A DNA stretch of 64,000 nt from Streptomyces sindenensis (GTDB lineage Bacteria > Actinomycetota > Actinomycetes > Streptomycetales > Streptomycetaceae). The first letter of the stretch is position 1, and every line of letters begins with the position of its first letter. The position numbers and the translations under genes were made by a program. The notes under the pieces were generated by a model that saw nothing but the letters and a program-made list of their open reading frames with translations, had not been told where the DNA came from and made no database searches. Positions 1 to 9,135 of this stretch are shown here, piece by piece. The stretch is taken from positions 248,001 through 312,000 of the forward strand of contig NZ_BMSG01000002.1 in NCBI RefSeq assembly GCF_014649035.1, read 5' to 3'.

Positions 1-2
1 CC

Positions 3-1577
3 GGCGGCCGCCTGGAACAGATGGTGGCCCTGGGCAGCAGGCTCCCCGTGACCTGGGTCATCGACCCGGACCTCCTGGCGAGCGTCGCGGCGATGGCCGG
101 GAAGTACGAGGTCGAGTCGGGTGACACGACCGTCCCGGGCAAGAACCAGACCGTCGCCAAGCAGTGGCTCACCGCCCTGGAGAAGGTGGTCGAGGACGGC
201 AAGGTGATCGCGCTGCCGTTCGCCGACCCGGATCTGGCCTCCATCGCCCACCGCGGCAAAGCCGTCTCCGGGACGCTCAGTCATCTGCAGAACGCCTCCA
301 CGGTGGCTGCGACCACCGTGGAGACCATCCTCCACGTGAAACCGTCCACCGACTTCGCCTGGCCCGTGAACGGCGCAGTGGACTCCTCCATCGTCGATGT
401 GGCGACGTCGGCGGGCGCTCACAACGTGATCGCCCGCAGCGACAGCTTCCGGGAGACCGCGGCGCTTCCGTACACGCCGAGCGCGGCACGGCCGATCGGC
501 GGCGGCACCACCGCGGTCGTCGCGGACGCCCGGCTGTCGACCCTGTTCGACGGCGACATGTCGAGGGCGGGCGCCTCCACCCTCGCGGTCCAGAAGTTCC
601 TGGCCCAGACTCTCGCGCTGACCGAGCAGACACCGGACAACGAGCGCAGCATCGTCGTGGCCCCGCCACGGATGCCCAGCGCCGCGCAGGCCCAGACCAT
701 GGCACGCGCCCTGGAGGGGCTGTCCGGCAACCGGTGGACACAGCCCCTCGACCTGGTCGCCGCCGCCGAGGTGAAGCCCGACCCGAGGGCCACCACCAAG
801 GTCCCCCGCGCCTCCGCGTACCCGAAGAAGCTCCGCGCCCAGGAACTGCCCACACAGGCGTTCCAGGACATCCGCACCACCCAGGGGTCCCTCGACAGCT
901 TCGAGACGATCCTGACGCAGCCCGAGCGCGTGGTGACGCCCTTCGGCAACGCCGTCAACCGCTCGATGTCGACGTCCTGGCGCGGGCGGTCCCTGGAGGC
1001 ACAGCAGTACCGGGACGCGGTCCGCGACTACCTGCAGAGCCTCACCTCCGAGGTGCAGCTCATCGAGAAGTCCGACGTCACCCTCTCCGGGCGCAGCGCG
1101 ACCATCCCGGTCACCGTGCAGAACAAGCTGGTGCAGGGCGTGGACCGGCTGGTTCTCCAGCTGACCTCGGACAACCTCCGGCTCAAGTTCAACGACGACG
1201 GGACCACGGCCAAGCTGCCCGTCAGCATCGCGGGCGGGCACAGCCAGTCCGTGAAGTTCGACACGGCGACCAGCGCCAACGGCCGGGCCCAGGTGACCGC
1301 CCGGCTGTTCACGGAGAACGGCACGCCGTACGGCGAGGAGATGACCTTCACCGTGAAGGTCTCCGAGGTGACGCCCACCGTGCTGCTCGTGATCGCCGGC
1401 GGACTGCTGCTCCTGGTGCTGGCGGGCATCAGGATGTACACCCACCGCAAGCGCGCCGTGGCAAGCGACACGGCGGACGGCAACGGTGACGGACCCGAGC
1501 AGCCGAGTGACCCGGCTCCGGACACCGGACCGGAAAGCGGGGCCCCGTCGGGAACGGGTGAGAAAGTGGACCGTTGA
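3..1577 (+). CDS. DUF6049 family membrane-anchored protein (5' partial)
   Basis: The reading frame is open from the first complete codon at position 3, so the true start lies outside the window; the ATG at 21 is internal. The visible part is about 524 residues, mostly an extracytoplasmic region. One C-terminal transmembrane helix (about 1378-1440) is followed by a basic, then acidic, low-complexity cytoplasmic tail. The family has no established biochemical role. A homologue sits just upstream of the MviN/MurJ gene in mycobacteria as well, which suggests a link with envelope assembly (inference). The stop overlaps an alternative TTG start of murJ, so the two are probably co-transcribed. Confidence 0.85.
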   Translation, partial: GGRLEQMVALGSRLPVTWVIDPDLLASVAAMAGKYEVESGDTTVPGKNQTVAKQWLTALEKVVEDGKVIALPFADPDLASIAHRGKAVSGTLSHLQNASTVAATTVETILHVKPSTDFAWPVNGAVDSSIVDVATSAGAHNVIARSDSFRETAALPYTPSAARPIGGGTTAVVADARLSTLFDGDMSRAGASTLAVQKFLAQTLALTEQTPDNERSIVVAPPRMPSAAQAQTMARALEGLSGNRWTQPLDLVAAAEVKPDPRATTKVPRASAYPKKLRAQELPTQAFQDIRTTQGSLDSFETILTQPERVVTPFGNAVNRSMSTSWRGRSLEAQQYRDAVRDYLQSLTSEVQLIEKSDVTLSGRSATIPVTVQNKLVQGVDRLVLQLTSDNLRLKFNDDGTTAKLPVSIAGGHSQSVKFDTATSANGRAQVTARLFTENGTPYGEEMTFTVKVSEVTPTVLLVIAGGLLLLVLAGIRMYTHRKRAVASDTADGNGDGPEQPSDPAPDTGPESGAPSGTGEKVDR

Positions 1578-1627
1578 GCGATGTCTGTCGTGGCCGGTCG
1601 GCCGGGGACGATGAGGTAGGGGTTTCG

Positions 1628-3808
1628 ATGAACGCGCCGTACGACGGTGACCGCGGGCAGGGCGCGGGCGGAGCAGCGTCTCCGGGCGGGCCTCCGGTTC
1701 CTCCGGGCGCGGGCCAGGACGGCTCCGTGCCGCCCGACCCGTACCTCCAGCAACCCGACCCGTACCTCCAGCAGGCCTACGACGACGACCCCTACCGGGC
1801 GCAGGACCTGACCGCCCAGGACCCGGTGGGCGAGGCGCTCTACGACCGCGCCGCCCACCCACCGCCGCCTCCCGGCACCTACCAGGAGCCGGCGCCGCTC
1901 TACCAGCAGCCGCCCCCCGCCCCGTACGCCCCGGACCCACGCATCTGGGCCCAGACCCCGCCCCCCGAGCCGGCGGGGCCCTCCCGGCACCTGCCGTACG
2001 GGGACCGTCCGGCGACCACACAGTTCGTCGGCGTCGACGACCTCGTGACCCGGGCCTCGGACGACCGACAGGAGCCGGACGCCTTCGCGCATCTCTTCCG
2101 GGACCAGGAGGGGTCGGGGAAGCCTCCGGTACCGCCCCAGCCCGAACCGGCTCCGGCACCCGCGCCCGCCAAGGGCGGCGGCAAGGTCTCCGGGCTCCTC
2201 AAGTCCAGCGCGGTCATGGCCGCCGGAACCCTCGTCTCCCGGCTCACCGGATTCGTCCGGTCCCTGGTGATCACCGCCGCGCTCGGCGCCGCGATGCTCG
2301 GGGACACCTTCACCATCGCCTACACCCTGCCGACGATGATCTACATCCTCACCGTCGGCGGCGGTCTGAACTCGGTCTTCGTCCCCCAGCTCGTCCGCGC
2401 CATGAAGGACGACGAGGACGGCGGCGAGGCCTTCGCCAACCGGCTCCTGACCCTGGTGATGGTCGCACTCGGCCTGATCGTCGTCACCGCCGTTCTCGTC
2501 GCACCGGTGCTGATCCAGCTGATGTCCAGCACGATCGCCGACGACGTGGCCGCCAACAGCGTGGCCGTCACCTTCGCCCGCTACTGCCTGCCCACCATCT
2601 TCTTCATGGGCGTGCACGTGGTGATGGGTCAGATCCTCAACGCCCGCGGCAAGTTCGGCGCGATGATGTGGACCCCGGTCCTCAACAACATCGTCATGAT
2701 CATCACGTTCGGGCTGTTCATCTGGGTCTACGGAACCTCCGCCGAATCGCGGATGGGCGTCGACACCATCCCGCCGGAGGGCGTCCGGCTGCTCGGCATC
2801 GGCACCCTGCTCGGACTCGTCGTGCAGTCCCTGGCGATGATCCCCTACCTGCGCGAGACGGGCTTCCGGTTCCGCCCCCGCTTCGACTGGAAGGGCCACG
2901 GCCTCGGCAAGACCGTCAAGCTGGCCAAATGGACCGTGCTCTTCGTCCTGGCCAACCAGGCGGGCGTCCTGGTCGTCACTCAGCTCGCCACAGCGGCCGG
3001 CACCGCCTCGGGCCACGACGGCACCGGGTTCCTTGCCTACTCCAACGCCCAGCTGATCTGGGGCATGCCACAGGCCATCATCACCGTCTCGGTCATGGCC
3101 GCGCTGCTGCCCCGCATCTCCCGGGCGGCCCACGACAACGACCCGGGTGCGGTCCGCGACGACATCTCGCAGGGACTGCGCAACTCGGCCGTCGCCATCG
3201 TGCCGGTGGCCTTCACCTTCCTCGCGCTCGGCCTGCCGATGGCCACCCTGCTGTACGCCTCCAGCGGCATCGAGGCCGCCCGGTCCATGGGCTTCATCCT
3301 CATGGCCTTCGCGCTCGGCCTGATCCCGTACTCCGTGCAGTACGTCGTGCTGCGCGGGTTCTACGCCTACGAGGACACGCGCACCCCCTTCTACAACACG
3401 GTCATCGTGGCCGCCGTGAACGCCGCGGCCTCCGCTCTCTGTTACGTCGTCCTGCCCGCCCGCTGGGCGGTCGTCGGCATGGCCTTCTCCTACGGTCTGG
3501 CCTACGCGGTCGGCGTCGGCGTCGCCTGGCGCCGCCTGCGCAACCGGCTGGGCGGCGACCTGGACGGCGCGCACATCGTGCGGACCTACGCCCGCCTCTG
3601 CATGGCCGCGGTGCCCGCCGCGCTCGTCGGCGGCGCCGCCGGCTTCGGGGTCCTGGAACTGGCCGGCACCGGCGCCCTGGGCTCCCTGGCCGCACTGATC
3701 TGCGGCGGCGTCCTTCTCCTCGGCATCTTCTTCGTCGCGGCGAAGAAGATGCGCATCGAGGAGGTCAACGGCCTGGTCGGCATGGTCCGTGGACGGCTCG
3801 GACGCTGA
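1628..3808 (+). CDS. murJ: Lipid II flippase MurJ (MviN family)
   Basis: Integral membrane protein that moves lipid II from the inner to the outer face of the membrane for peptidoglycan polymerisation. The 726-residue product has a cytoplasmic Pro/Gln/Tyr-rich extension of about 180 residues, including a duplicated PYLQQ motif. The polytopic MATE/MOP-type core follows, with the conserved N-terminal segment around SRLTGFVR and many hydrophobic helices. I chose the ATG at 1628 because a purine-rich GAGGTAGGGG lies just upstream; an in-frame TTG at 1574 overlapping the previous stop is possible. In mycobacteria this protein carries a C-terminal pseudokinase, which here is the separate next gene. 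Confidence 0.93.
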   Translation: MNAPYDGDRGQGAGGAASPGGPPVPPGAGQDGSVPPDPYLQQPDPYLQQAYDDDPYRAQDLTAQDPVGEALYDRAAHPPPPPGTYQEPAPLYQQPPPAPYAPDPRIWAQTPPPEPAGPSRHLPYGDRPATTQFVGVDDLVTRASDDRQEPDAFAHLFRDQEGSGKPPVPPQPEPAPAPAPAKGGGKVSGLLKSSAVMAAGTLVSRLTGFVRSLVITAALGAAMLGDTFTIAYTLPTMIYILTVGGGLNSVFVPQLVRAMKDDEDGGEAFANRLLTLVMVALGLIVVTAVLVAPVLIQLMSSTIADDVAANSVAVTFARYCLPTIFFMGVHVVMGQILNARGKFGAMMWTPVLNNIVMIITFGLFIWVYGTSAESRMGVDTIPPEGVRLLGIGTLLGLVVQSLAMIPYLRETGFRFRPRFDWKGHGLGKTVKLAKWTVLFVLANQAGVLVVTQLATAAGTASGHDGTGFLAYSNAQLIWGMPQAIITVSVMAALLPRISRAAHDNDPGAVRDDISQGLRNSAVAIVPVAFTFLALGLPMATLLYASSGIEAARSMGFILMAFALGLIPYSVQYVVLRGFYAYEDTRTPFYNTVIVAAVNAAASALCYVVLPARWAVVGMAFSYGLAYAVGVGVAWRRLRNRLGGDLDGAHIVRTYARLCMAAVPAALVGGAAGFGVLELAGTGALGSLAALICGGVLLLGIFFVAAKKMRIEEVNGLVGMVRGRLGR

Positions 3809-3937
3809 ATGAGCACCCGCCCGCACAACCATCGCCGCACTCCGCGTGTCGTGCATAGCGCCGGAGTGTGGGCACAATTGGCGTGACTGTGCAGGGCTGG
3901 CTGGCATCGCGCAACGGATGGGGAGGCAGGAACGACG

Positions 3938-5668
3938 GTGGCGGAACGTAGCACGGCTGCCGTCGACGTGGCCGACAACAGCGGTGACAAGCCGCTGACC
4001 GCCAAGGCGGACGAGGCCACGACCGACGGGACGGCGGAAGCCGAGGACACCAAGGGCGCGAGCCCCAAGGACACCGAGAACACGGACGGTGGGCGGAAGC
4101 GTTCCGAGATCGTTCCGGCGTCACCCGATCTGCACAGCGGTCACAAACTCGCCGGGCGCTACCGCCTGGAGGAGTGCGTCACCCGACTGGACGGCTTCAG
4201 CAGCTGGCGCGCGGTCGACGAGAAGCTCCGCCGGGCCGTGGGTGTCCATCTGCTTCCCGCCGACCACCCGCGGGCCCGTTCGGTGCTGGCCGCCGCACGC
4301 TCCTCGGCCCTGCTCGGGGACCCCCGCTTCGTCCAGGTCCTGGACGCCGTCGAGGAGAACGACCTCGTCTACGTGGTCCACGAATGGCTGCCGGACGCCA
4401 CCGAGCTCACCGCTCTGCTGGCCGCCGGACCGATGGAGGCCCACGACGCCTACCAGCTCGTCAGCCAGCTCTCCCAGGCGATGGCCGCCGCCCACCGCGA
4501 AGGTCTCTCCCATCTGCGCCTCACCCCCGGCGCGGTCCTGCGCAGTTCCACCGGGCAGTACCGCATCCGCGGCCTCGCCGTGAACGCCGCCCTGCGAGGC
4601 ATCACCGCCGAGCGCCCTCTGCGCACGGACACCGAGGCCATCGGCGCCCTCCTGTACGCCGCCCTGACCCACCGCTGGCCGTACGGGGACGATGCCCACG
4701 GGCTCGCCGGGCTGCCCAAGGGCCTGGGCCTCATCGCCCCCGACCAGGTCCGGGCCGGAGTCCACCGCGGCCTCTCCGAGCTCGCGATGCGGGCGCTCGC
4801 CAACGACGGCGCCACCGCCTCCCGCCAGGACCCGCCCTGCACCACGCCGGACGAACTGGCCAAGGCCGTCGCGGCGATGCCGCGCATCCTTCCGCCGGAG
4901 CCCACGTTCACCGCGCCGCCGGCCTACCAGCGCACGACCTATCAGCAGGGCACGTACGGACGCCCGTCCTCCCACCCGTCCTCCGCCGCGCAGCCCGTGA
5001 TGCCGGTCCCTCCGGCGCCCCTGCAGAGCCGTACCGGCCGCGTACTCAAGTGGACCGTGTCCGCTCTCCTCATCGCCGCCCTGGGCCTCGGCAGCTGGCA
5101 GCTCGCGGAAGCGCTGCTCGACCGGACCAAGGGCTCCGACGACACCGGCGTCACCGAGCCGAACGAGGACGACAAGAACAAGGACGACAAGCCCGCACCG
5201 TCCGCCGAACCCCTGGACATCGCGGGGGCCACGGAGTTCATGCCCGACGGCTCCGGAATCAAGCAGCGCGATGTGGCGAACACCGTGGACGGTGACCGGG
5301 GAACCCACTGGGTCACCCCGCAGTACAAGGGCTTCGCCAACTTCGGCAACCTCCCCCAGCGCAAGCAGGGCAGCGGCATCATCGTCGACCTCGGCAAGGT
5401 GCGGGACGTCTCCGGGGTCGATGTGTCCATGTACCGCAGCGGGCAGACGACGACCGTCTCCGCCGCGTCCCCGGACGCCACGTCGCCCTCCTCGACGGCC
5501 GACTTCGACCAGCAGATCGTCAAGCGGACGGTCGCCGGCTCGACGCTCAAGGAAACGCTCGACGAGCCCGTCCGCACGCGCTACGTCCTCATCCACATCA
5601 CGGAACTCCCGTCGGACGGCGCGGGCGGATACCGCGGCGGCATCACCGACATCTCCGTCCTCGGCTGA
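3938..5668 (+). CDS. Membrane pseudokinase with extracellular discoidin-like domain
   Basis: The 576-residue protein has an acidic N-terminus (about 1-65), a protein-kinase-like fold (about 70-310), a proline-rich linker, one membrane helix (about 368-390) and an extracellular F5/8-type-C-like domain (about 425-575). Catalytic motifs are lost: the HRDxKPxN loop reads HLRLTPGAVL, no DFG is present, and the VAIK lysine is replaced (VGVHLL). It should be inactive as a kinase. It matches the C-terminal half of mycobacterial MviN, where the phosphorylated pseudokinase recruits FhaA, so a role in regulating MurJ is the best inference. The GTG start follows a GGAGGC ribosome-binding site. A perfect hairpin overlaps the stop. 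Confidence 0.85.
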   Translation: MAERSTAAVDVADNSGDKPLTAKADEATTDGTAEAEDTKGASPKDTENTDGGRKRSEIVPASPDLHSGHKLAGRYRLEECVTRLDGFSSWRAVDEKLRRAVGVHLLPADHPRARSVLAAARSSALLGDPRFVQVLDAVEENDLVYVVHEWLPDATELTALLAAGPMEAHDAYQLVSQLSQAMAAAHREGLSHLRLTPGAVLRSSTGQYRIRGLAVNAALRGITAERPLRTDTEAIGALLYAALTHRWPYGDDAHGLAGLPKGLGLIAPDQVRAGVHRGLSELAMRALANDGATASRQDPPCTTPDELAKAVAAMPRILPPEPTFTAPPAYQRTTYQQGTYGRPSSHPSSAAQPVMPVPPAPLQSRTGRVLKWTVSALLIAALGLGSWQLAEALLDRTKGSDDTGVTEPNEDDKNKDDKPAPSAEPLDIAGATEFMPDGSGIKQRDVANTVDGDRGTHWVTPQYKGFANFGNLPQRKQGSGIIVDLGKVRDVSGVDVSMYRSGQTTTVSAASPDATSPSSTADFDQQIVKRTVAGSTLKETLDEPVRTRYVLIHITELPSDGAGGYRGGITDISVLG

Positions 5669-5711
5669 TCACGGGCCGGTACGCCTGACTTCGCGTACCG
5701 GCCCGTGATCA
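5666..5711 (+). terminator. Intrinsic terminator after the pseudokinase gene
   Basis: A perfect 19-bp inverted repeat (arms 5666-5684 and 5693-5711) with an 8-nt loop starts at the stop codon. It has no U tract, as is common in Streptomyces. It separates the murJ-pseudokinase unit from sigM. Confidence 0.8.
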
Positions 5712-5784
5712 CCGCCCCCACCAGCCCGCTACTGTGGGGCGGTCCGCCCCGACCCACCGAGCACCTGCGGCGACAAGGGTTGCG

Positions 5785-5804
5785 GCCGTCACGCCCGTGA
5801 CGGC
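5785..5804. promoter_or_regulatory. Perfect 20-bp palindrome in the sigM leader
   Basis: GCCGTCACGCCCGTGACGGC, with 9-bp arms around CC, lies about 77 bp upstream of the sigM start codon. It could be a repressor operator or a hairpin in the 5' leader. No assigned factor can be read from the sequence. Confidence 0.5.
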
Positions 5805-5880
5805 AGGCTTCTCCCCGTCGCACCGCTTCGCCGGGAGCGGCCCATATGTGACATCGGATCCGGTTCGGAGGGGGAGCACG

Positions 5881-6597
5881 GTGGATTCCGTTCCACCCGA
5901 GGCGCCGAGCGACTCGGATCTGCTCGCCCAGCATGTGGCGGGCGACCCCGACGCCTTCGGTGAACTCGTACGCCGTCACCGCGACCGGCTCTGGGCCGTG
6001 GCGCTGCGGACCCTGGGGGACCGGGAAGAAGCAGCCGACGCCGTCCAGGACGCCCTCGTCAAGGCCTTCCGCGCCGCCCACACCTTCCGCGGCCAGTCCG
6101 CCGTCACCACCTGGCTCCACCGGATCACCGTCAACGCCTGCCTCGACCGAGTACGCAAGGCCGCCTCCCGCAAGACATCCCCCGTGGACGACGCCGAACG
6201 GCTCGACCAACTCCTGGAGCCCCACGAATCCGCCGAGGCCCCCGCCGTACGGCAGGACCTCCACCGTCAGCTCCAGAAGGCCCTGGACACGCTGCCCGCC
6301 GAACAACGGGCAGCCCTGGTCCTCGTCGATATGCAGGGTTACCCCGTGGCGGAGGCCGCCGACATCCTGGAGGTTCCGACCGGCACCGTGAAGAGCCGGT
6401 GCGCCCGGGGCCGGGCAAGACTGGCCCCTCTGGTCCGCCATCTGCGCGCGGAAACCGGAGGACAGACCCCCGACGGGGAGAACGGCGCGGACGGAAGGAA
6501 CCGGACGCGCGAAGCATCCGTCCCACCTGCGTCAGACTCCAGAGACACAGGAGCAAGCGATCCTGCCGCCACGAAGGGAGGAGGTGGGCGCCCGTGA
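5881..6597 (+). CDS. sigM: RNA polymerase ECF sigma factor SigM
   Basis: A 238-residue group 4 (ECF) sigma factor. Region 2 (about 20-90) holds the DAFGELVRRHRDRLW and GDREEAADAVQDALVKAFR segments. Region 4 (about 130-190) holds an LPAEQRAALVL...TGTVKSRCARGRARL helix-turn-helix. GTG at 5881 follows GGAGGGGGAG at a good distance; the frame stays open upstream but without family similarity. Its stop overlaps the start of the zinc-finger anti-sigma gene, the usual arrangement for a sigma/anti-sigma pair. The neighbourhood murJ-sigM-anti-sigma-trxB-trxA equals mycobacterial Rv3910-Rv3914, so it is orthologous to that SigM by position; its regulon cannot be read from here. Confidence 0.92.
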   Translation: MDSVPPEAPSDSDLLAQHVAGDPDAFGELVRRHRDRLWAVALRTLGDREEAADAVQDALVKAFRAAHTFRGQSAVTTWLHRITVNACLDRVRKAASRKTSPVDDAERLDQLLEPHESAEAPAVRQDLHRQLQKALDTLPAEQRAALVLVDMQGYPVAEAADILEVPTGTVKSRCARGRARLAPLVRHLRAETGGQTPDGENGADGRNRTREASVPPASDSRDTGASDPAATKGGGGRP

Positions 6598-7562
6598 AAC
6601 CCACGGCCGACACGGCTCAGCACCCGGAGGTCTCCGAGATCTCCGATCTCACCGAGGGACTGCTCACCCCTTCCCGGACGGCGGAACTCCAGCAGCACCT
6701 CGCGGAGTGCGACCTCTGTGCAGAGGTCCGGAACTCCCTGGAGGAGATCCGCGGACTGCTCGGCACGATGCCCGACCCCGAGCCGATGCCCGAGGACATC
6801 GCCGCCCGCATCGACGCGGCTCTCGCGGCGGAAGCCCGCCCCGCCTCTTCCACCGAGGACGAGCCGGTCGTTGTTTCACGTGAAACAACGACCGACGAAG
6901 GTGCGACGGTCGGCAGGACGACCACCGGGGCCGCTTCCGTATGTGGCAGCACCACTGCCCCGGACCGTCCCGCGGGCCGGTCCTCAGCCGCGACAGGACC
7001 GGGCCGTCGTCCCGCCCGCCGCCGTCGACGCACCGTGGTTCTCGGCACCGCCTTCGGCGCCGCGGTCATCGGGATGAGCGTCTTCTTCCTCCAGAACCTC
7101 ACTCCCTCCGACGACGCGGCCAAGTCGGTCACCGACAGCGGAGTCAGCGCCGCCGACAGCAGCGCGCCCGTCTACGCGGACGGCACACTCGAAGCCCAGG
7201 TGCGAGACCTCCTCGGCGACGAGGCGAGCCAGGAGAGCCCGGGTGCCAAGAAGGTGCCCCCGGAGGCCGACACCAAGTCGTCGAACGAAGCCCTCACGCC
7301 TGAAGCCGAGCCGTCCAGGAGCCCCATGAAGGCTCCCGCCGTCGCCGTGCCGCCCTGCGTCCAGAAGGCAACCGGCCGCACCACGCCGGCCCTCGCCCTG
7401 GAGGAGGGAACGTACCGGGGAACCGACACCTATCTCGTCGTCCTGCCGCACACGAGCGACTCCTCACGCGTGCAGGCCTACCTCGTCGCCTCCGCCTGTG
7501 TGGACACCGCCCCGGAGTCCTCGGGCCAGCTACTGCTCACACGGTCCTACAACCGCCCCTGA
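6594..7562 (+). CDS. Zinc-finger anti-sigma factor for SigM
   Basis: The 322-residue protein starts in a GTGA overlap with sigM (GTG 6594), so translation is coupled. The cytoplasmic N-terminus has the ZAS motif H35-x3-C39-x2-C42 that binds zinc and clamps the sigma factor. A polar linker leads to a single membrane helix (about 148-170) and an extracellular domain of about 150 residues. Release of SigM presumably follows a change in or proteolysis of this protein; the signal is not evident. A perfect parS site (6873-6886) lies inside the linker coding sequence and is read as VSRET. Confidence 0.9.
   Translation: MKPTADTAQHPEVSEISDLTEGLLTPSRTAELQQHLAECDLCAEVRNSLEEIRGLLGTMPDPEPMPEDIAARIDAALAAEARPASSTEDEPVVVSRETTTDEGATVGRTTTGAASVCGSTTAPDRPAGRSSAATGPGRRPARRRRRTVVLGTAFGAAVIGMSVFFLQNLTPSDDAAKSVTDSGVSAADSSAPVYADGTLEAQVRDLLGDEASQESPGAKKVPPEADTKSSNEALTPEAEPSRSPMKAPAVAVPPCVQKATGRTTPALALEEGTYRGTDTYLVVLPHTSDSSRVQAYLVASACVDTAPESSGQLLLTRSYNRP
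6873..6886. other. parS centromere site inside the anti-sigma gene
   Basis: Perfect 14-bp palindrome GTTTCACGTGAAAC, the consensus bound by Streptomyces ParB. It is embedded in frame in the region coding the linker of the anti-sigma factor, so the codons there serve two functions. The immediate flanks extend the symmetry (GTTGTTTCAC...GTGAAACAAC). Confidence 0.95.
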
Positions 7563-7591
7563 AGGCCGCCCACGACCGCCGCGGCGTCTTC

Positions 7592-7618
7592 GGGAATGCA
7601 TCAGCCGTAGGATCCGTT
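7592..7618 (+). promoter_or_regulatory. SigR-type promoter of trxB-trxA
   Basis: GGGAAT at 7592-7597 and GTT at 7616-7618 are separated by exactly 18 bp. This matches the consensus for SigR, the thiol-oxidative-stress sigma factor of Streptomyces, whose known targets include trxBA. It lies 70-96 bp upstream of the trxB start. Confidence 0.85.
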
Positions 7619-7687
7619 GGGTGGGGTGTGAGTCGTTGACCGACCCCGTAGGCAGTTAGGCAGTCTGCAGAAACGAGGAAGAAACCC

Positions 7688-8659
7688 GTGAGCGACGTCC
7701 GTAATGTGATCATCATCGGCTCCGGACCGGCCGGGTACACCGCCGCGCTGTACACCGCCCGTGCCTCGCTGAACCCGTTGGTCTTCGAGGGCGCCGTCAC
7801 GGCCGGTGGAGCGCTGATGAACACCACCGACGTGGAGAACTTCCCCGGCTTCCAGGACGGCATCATGGGCCCCGAGCTCATGGACAACATGCGTGCCCAG
7901 GCCGAGCGCTTCGGCGCCGAGCTGGTTCCCGACGACGTCGTCGCGGTCGACCTCACCGGTGACATCAAGACCGTCACCGACACCGCGGGTACGGTCCACC
8001 GTGCCAAGTCGGTCATCGTCACCACCGGTTCCCAGCACCGCAAGCTCGGACTGCCCAACGAGGACGCCCTCTCCGGACGCGGCGTCTCCTGGTGCGCCAC
8101 CTGCGACGGCTTCTTCTTCAAGGACCACGACATCGCCGTGATCGGCGGCGGCGACACCGCGATGGAGGAGGCGACCTTCCTCTCCCGCTTCGCCAAGTCC
8201 GTCACGATCGTCCACCGCCGTGACACCCTGCGTGCCTCCAAGGCCATGCAGGACCGTGCCTTCGCCGACCCGAAGATCAAGTTCGCCTGGGACAGCGAGG
8301 TCGCCGAGATCAAGGGCGACCAGAAGCTCTCCGGTCTGACCCTGCGCAACACCAAGACCGGCGAGACCTCCGACCTCCCCGTGACCGGCCTCTTCATCGC
8401 CGTCGGCCACGACCCGCGCACCGAGCTCTTCAAGGGCCAGCTGGAGCTCGACGACGAGGGCTACCTGAAGGTCGAGGCGCCCTCCACGCGCACCAACCTC
8501 ACCGGCGTCTTCGGCGCCGGCGACGTGGTCGACCACACCTACCGTCAGGCCATCACGGCCGCGGGCACCGGCTGCTCCGCCGCCCTGGACGCCGAGCGCT
8601 TCCTCGCGGCCCTGGCCGACGCCGAGCCCGCCGAGCCGGAGAAGACCCCGGCCGTCTGA
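7688..8659 (+). CDS. trxB: Thioredoxin reductase
   Basis: Flavoprotein that reduces thioredoxin with NADPH in the cytoplasm. The 323-residue product has the N-terminal FAD-binding [10 protein letters not shown] motif (about 10-20), the redox CATC pair (C136 and C139) in the NADPH domain, the dinucleotide-binding GGGDTA motif (about 153) and the C-terminal FAD motif [10 protein letters not shown]. Length is normal for the low-molecular-weight bacterial enzyme. The GTG at 7688 follows GAGGAAG. trxA lies 46 bp downstream with its own strong ribosome-binding site, forming the trxBA operon behind the SigR promoter. Confidence 0.98.
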   Translation: MSDVRNVIIIGSGPAGYTAALYTARASLNPLVFEGAVTAGGALMNTTDVENFPGFQDGIMGPELMDNMRAQAERFGAELVPDDVVAVDLTGDIKTVTDTAGTVHRAKSVIVTTGSQHRKLGLPNEDALSGRGVSWCATCDGFFFKDHDIAVIGGGDTAMEEATFLSRFAKSVTIVHRRDTLRASKAMQDRAFADPKIKFAWDSEVAEIKGDQKLSGLTLRNTKTGETSDLPVTGLFIAVGHDPRTELFKGQLELDDEGYLKVEAPSTRTNLTGVFGAGDVVDHTYRQAITAAGTGCSAALDAERFLAALADAEPAEPEKTPAV

Positions 8660-8705
8660 ACGTCCGCACCACACCCCACCACCACAAGAGACTAAGGAGG
8701 CCGCC

Positions 8706-9038
8706 GTGGCCGGCGACCTGAAGCACGTTACGGATGCCAACTTCGACGAGGTCGTTCTCAAGAGCGACAAGCCGGTTCTGGTGGACTTCTGGGCCGCCTG
8801 GTGCGGCCCGTGCCGCCAGATCGCCCCCTCGCTGGAGGCGATCGCGGCCGAGCACGGCGACCAGATCGAGATCGTCAAGCTCAACATCGACGAGAACCCG
8901 GCCACCGCCGCCAAGTACGGCGTGATGTCCATCCCCACCCTGAACGTGTACCAGGGCGGCGAGGTCGCCAAGACCATCGTCGGCGCCAAGCCCAAGGCCG
9001 CGATCCTCCGCGACCTCGAAGGCTTCATCAGCGCCTGA
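8706..9038 (+). CDS. trxA: Thioredoxin
   Basis: A 110-residue cytoplasmic disulfide reductase with the canonical WCGPC active site (C33 and C36), the buried Asp region VDFWAAWCGPC and the cis-proline segment SIPTLNVYQGG. It is the electron acceptor of the reductase encoded just upstream and donates to methionine sulfoxide reductases, peroxiredoxins and similar enzymes. GTG at 8706 follows a full AAGGAGG Shine-Dalgarno sequence. A parS site and a terminator hairpin lie immediately downstream. Confidence 0.98.
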   Translation: MAGDLKHVTDANFDEVVLKSDKPVLVDFWAAWCGPCRQIAPSLEAIAAEHGDQIEIVKLNIDENPATAAKYGVMSIPTLNVYQGGEVAKTIVGAKPKAAILRDLEGFISA

Positions 9039-9063
9039 CCGCCCAGCGGCGCCGCGGCGCGAT

Positions 9064-9077
9064 GTTTCACGTGAAAC
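9064..9077. other. parS centromere site downstream of trxA
   Basis: Perfect GTTTCACGTGAAAC in the gap between convergent trxA and the acetyltransferase gene. It is intergenic, directly before the terminator hairpin. Confidence 0.95.
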
Positions 9078-9107
9078 GGGCCCACCCCTGGAAAGGGGCG
9101 GGCCCGT
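9078..9107. terminator. Bidirectional terminator between trxA and the GNAT gene
   Basis: GC-rich hairpin with CGGGCCC and GGGCCCG arms plus an inner CCCC/GGGG stem around a TGGAAA loop, followed by TTTCGCAT. It sits between convergent genes. Confidence 0.75.
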
Positions 9108-9135
9108 TTCGCATAGCAACAGGAGGCGCGGCAAC

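Noticed and set aside
327..340. Degenerate parS-like sequence CCTCCACGTGAAAC
   Set aside because: Three mismatches to the consensus, only one half intact, and inside a conserved coding region; ParB binding is unlikely.
1028..3907. 959-codon open frame on the minus strand across murJ
   Set aside because: It lies opposite a well-supported plus-strand gene and is a product of high GC at third positions; its translation is low-complexity Gly/Asp/Arg with no family features.
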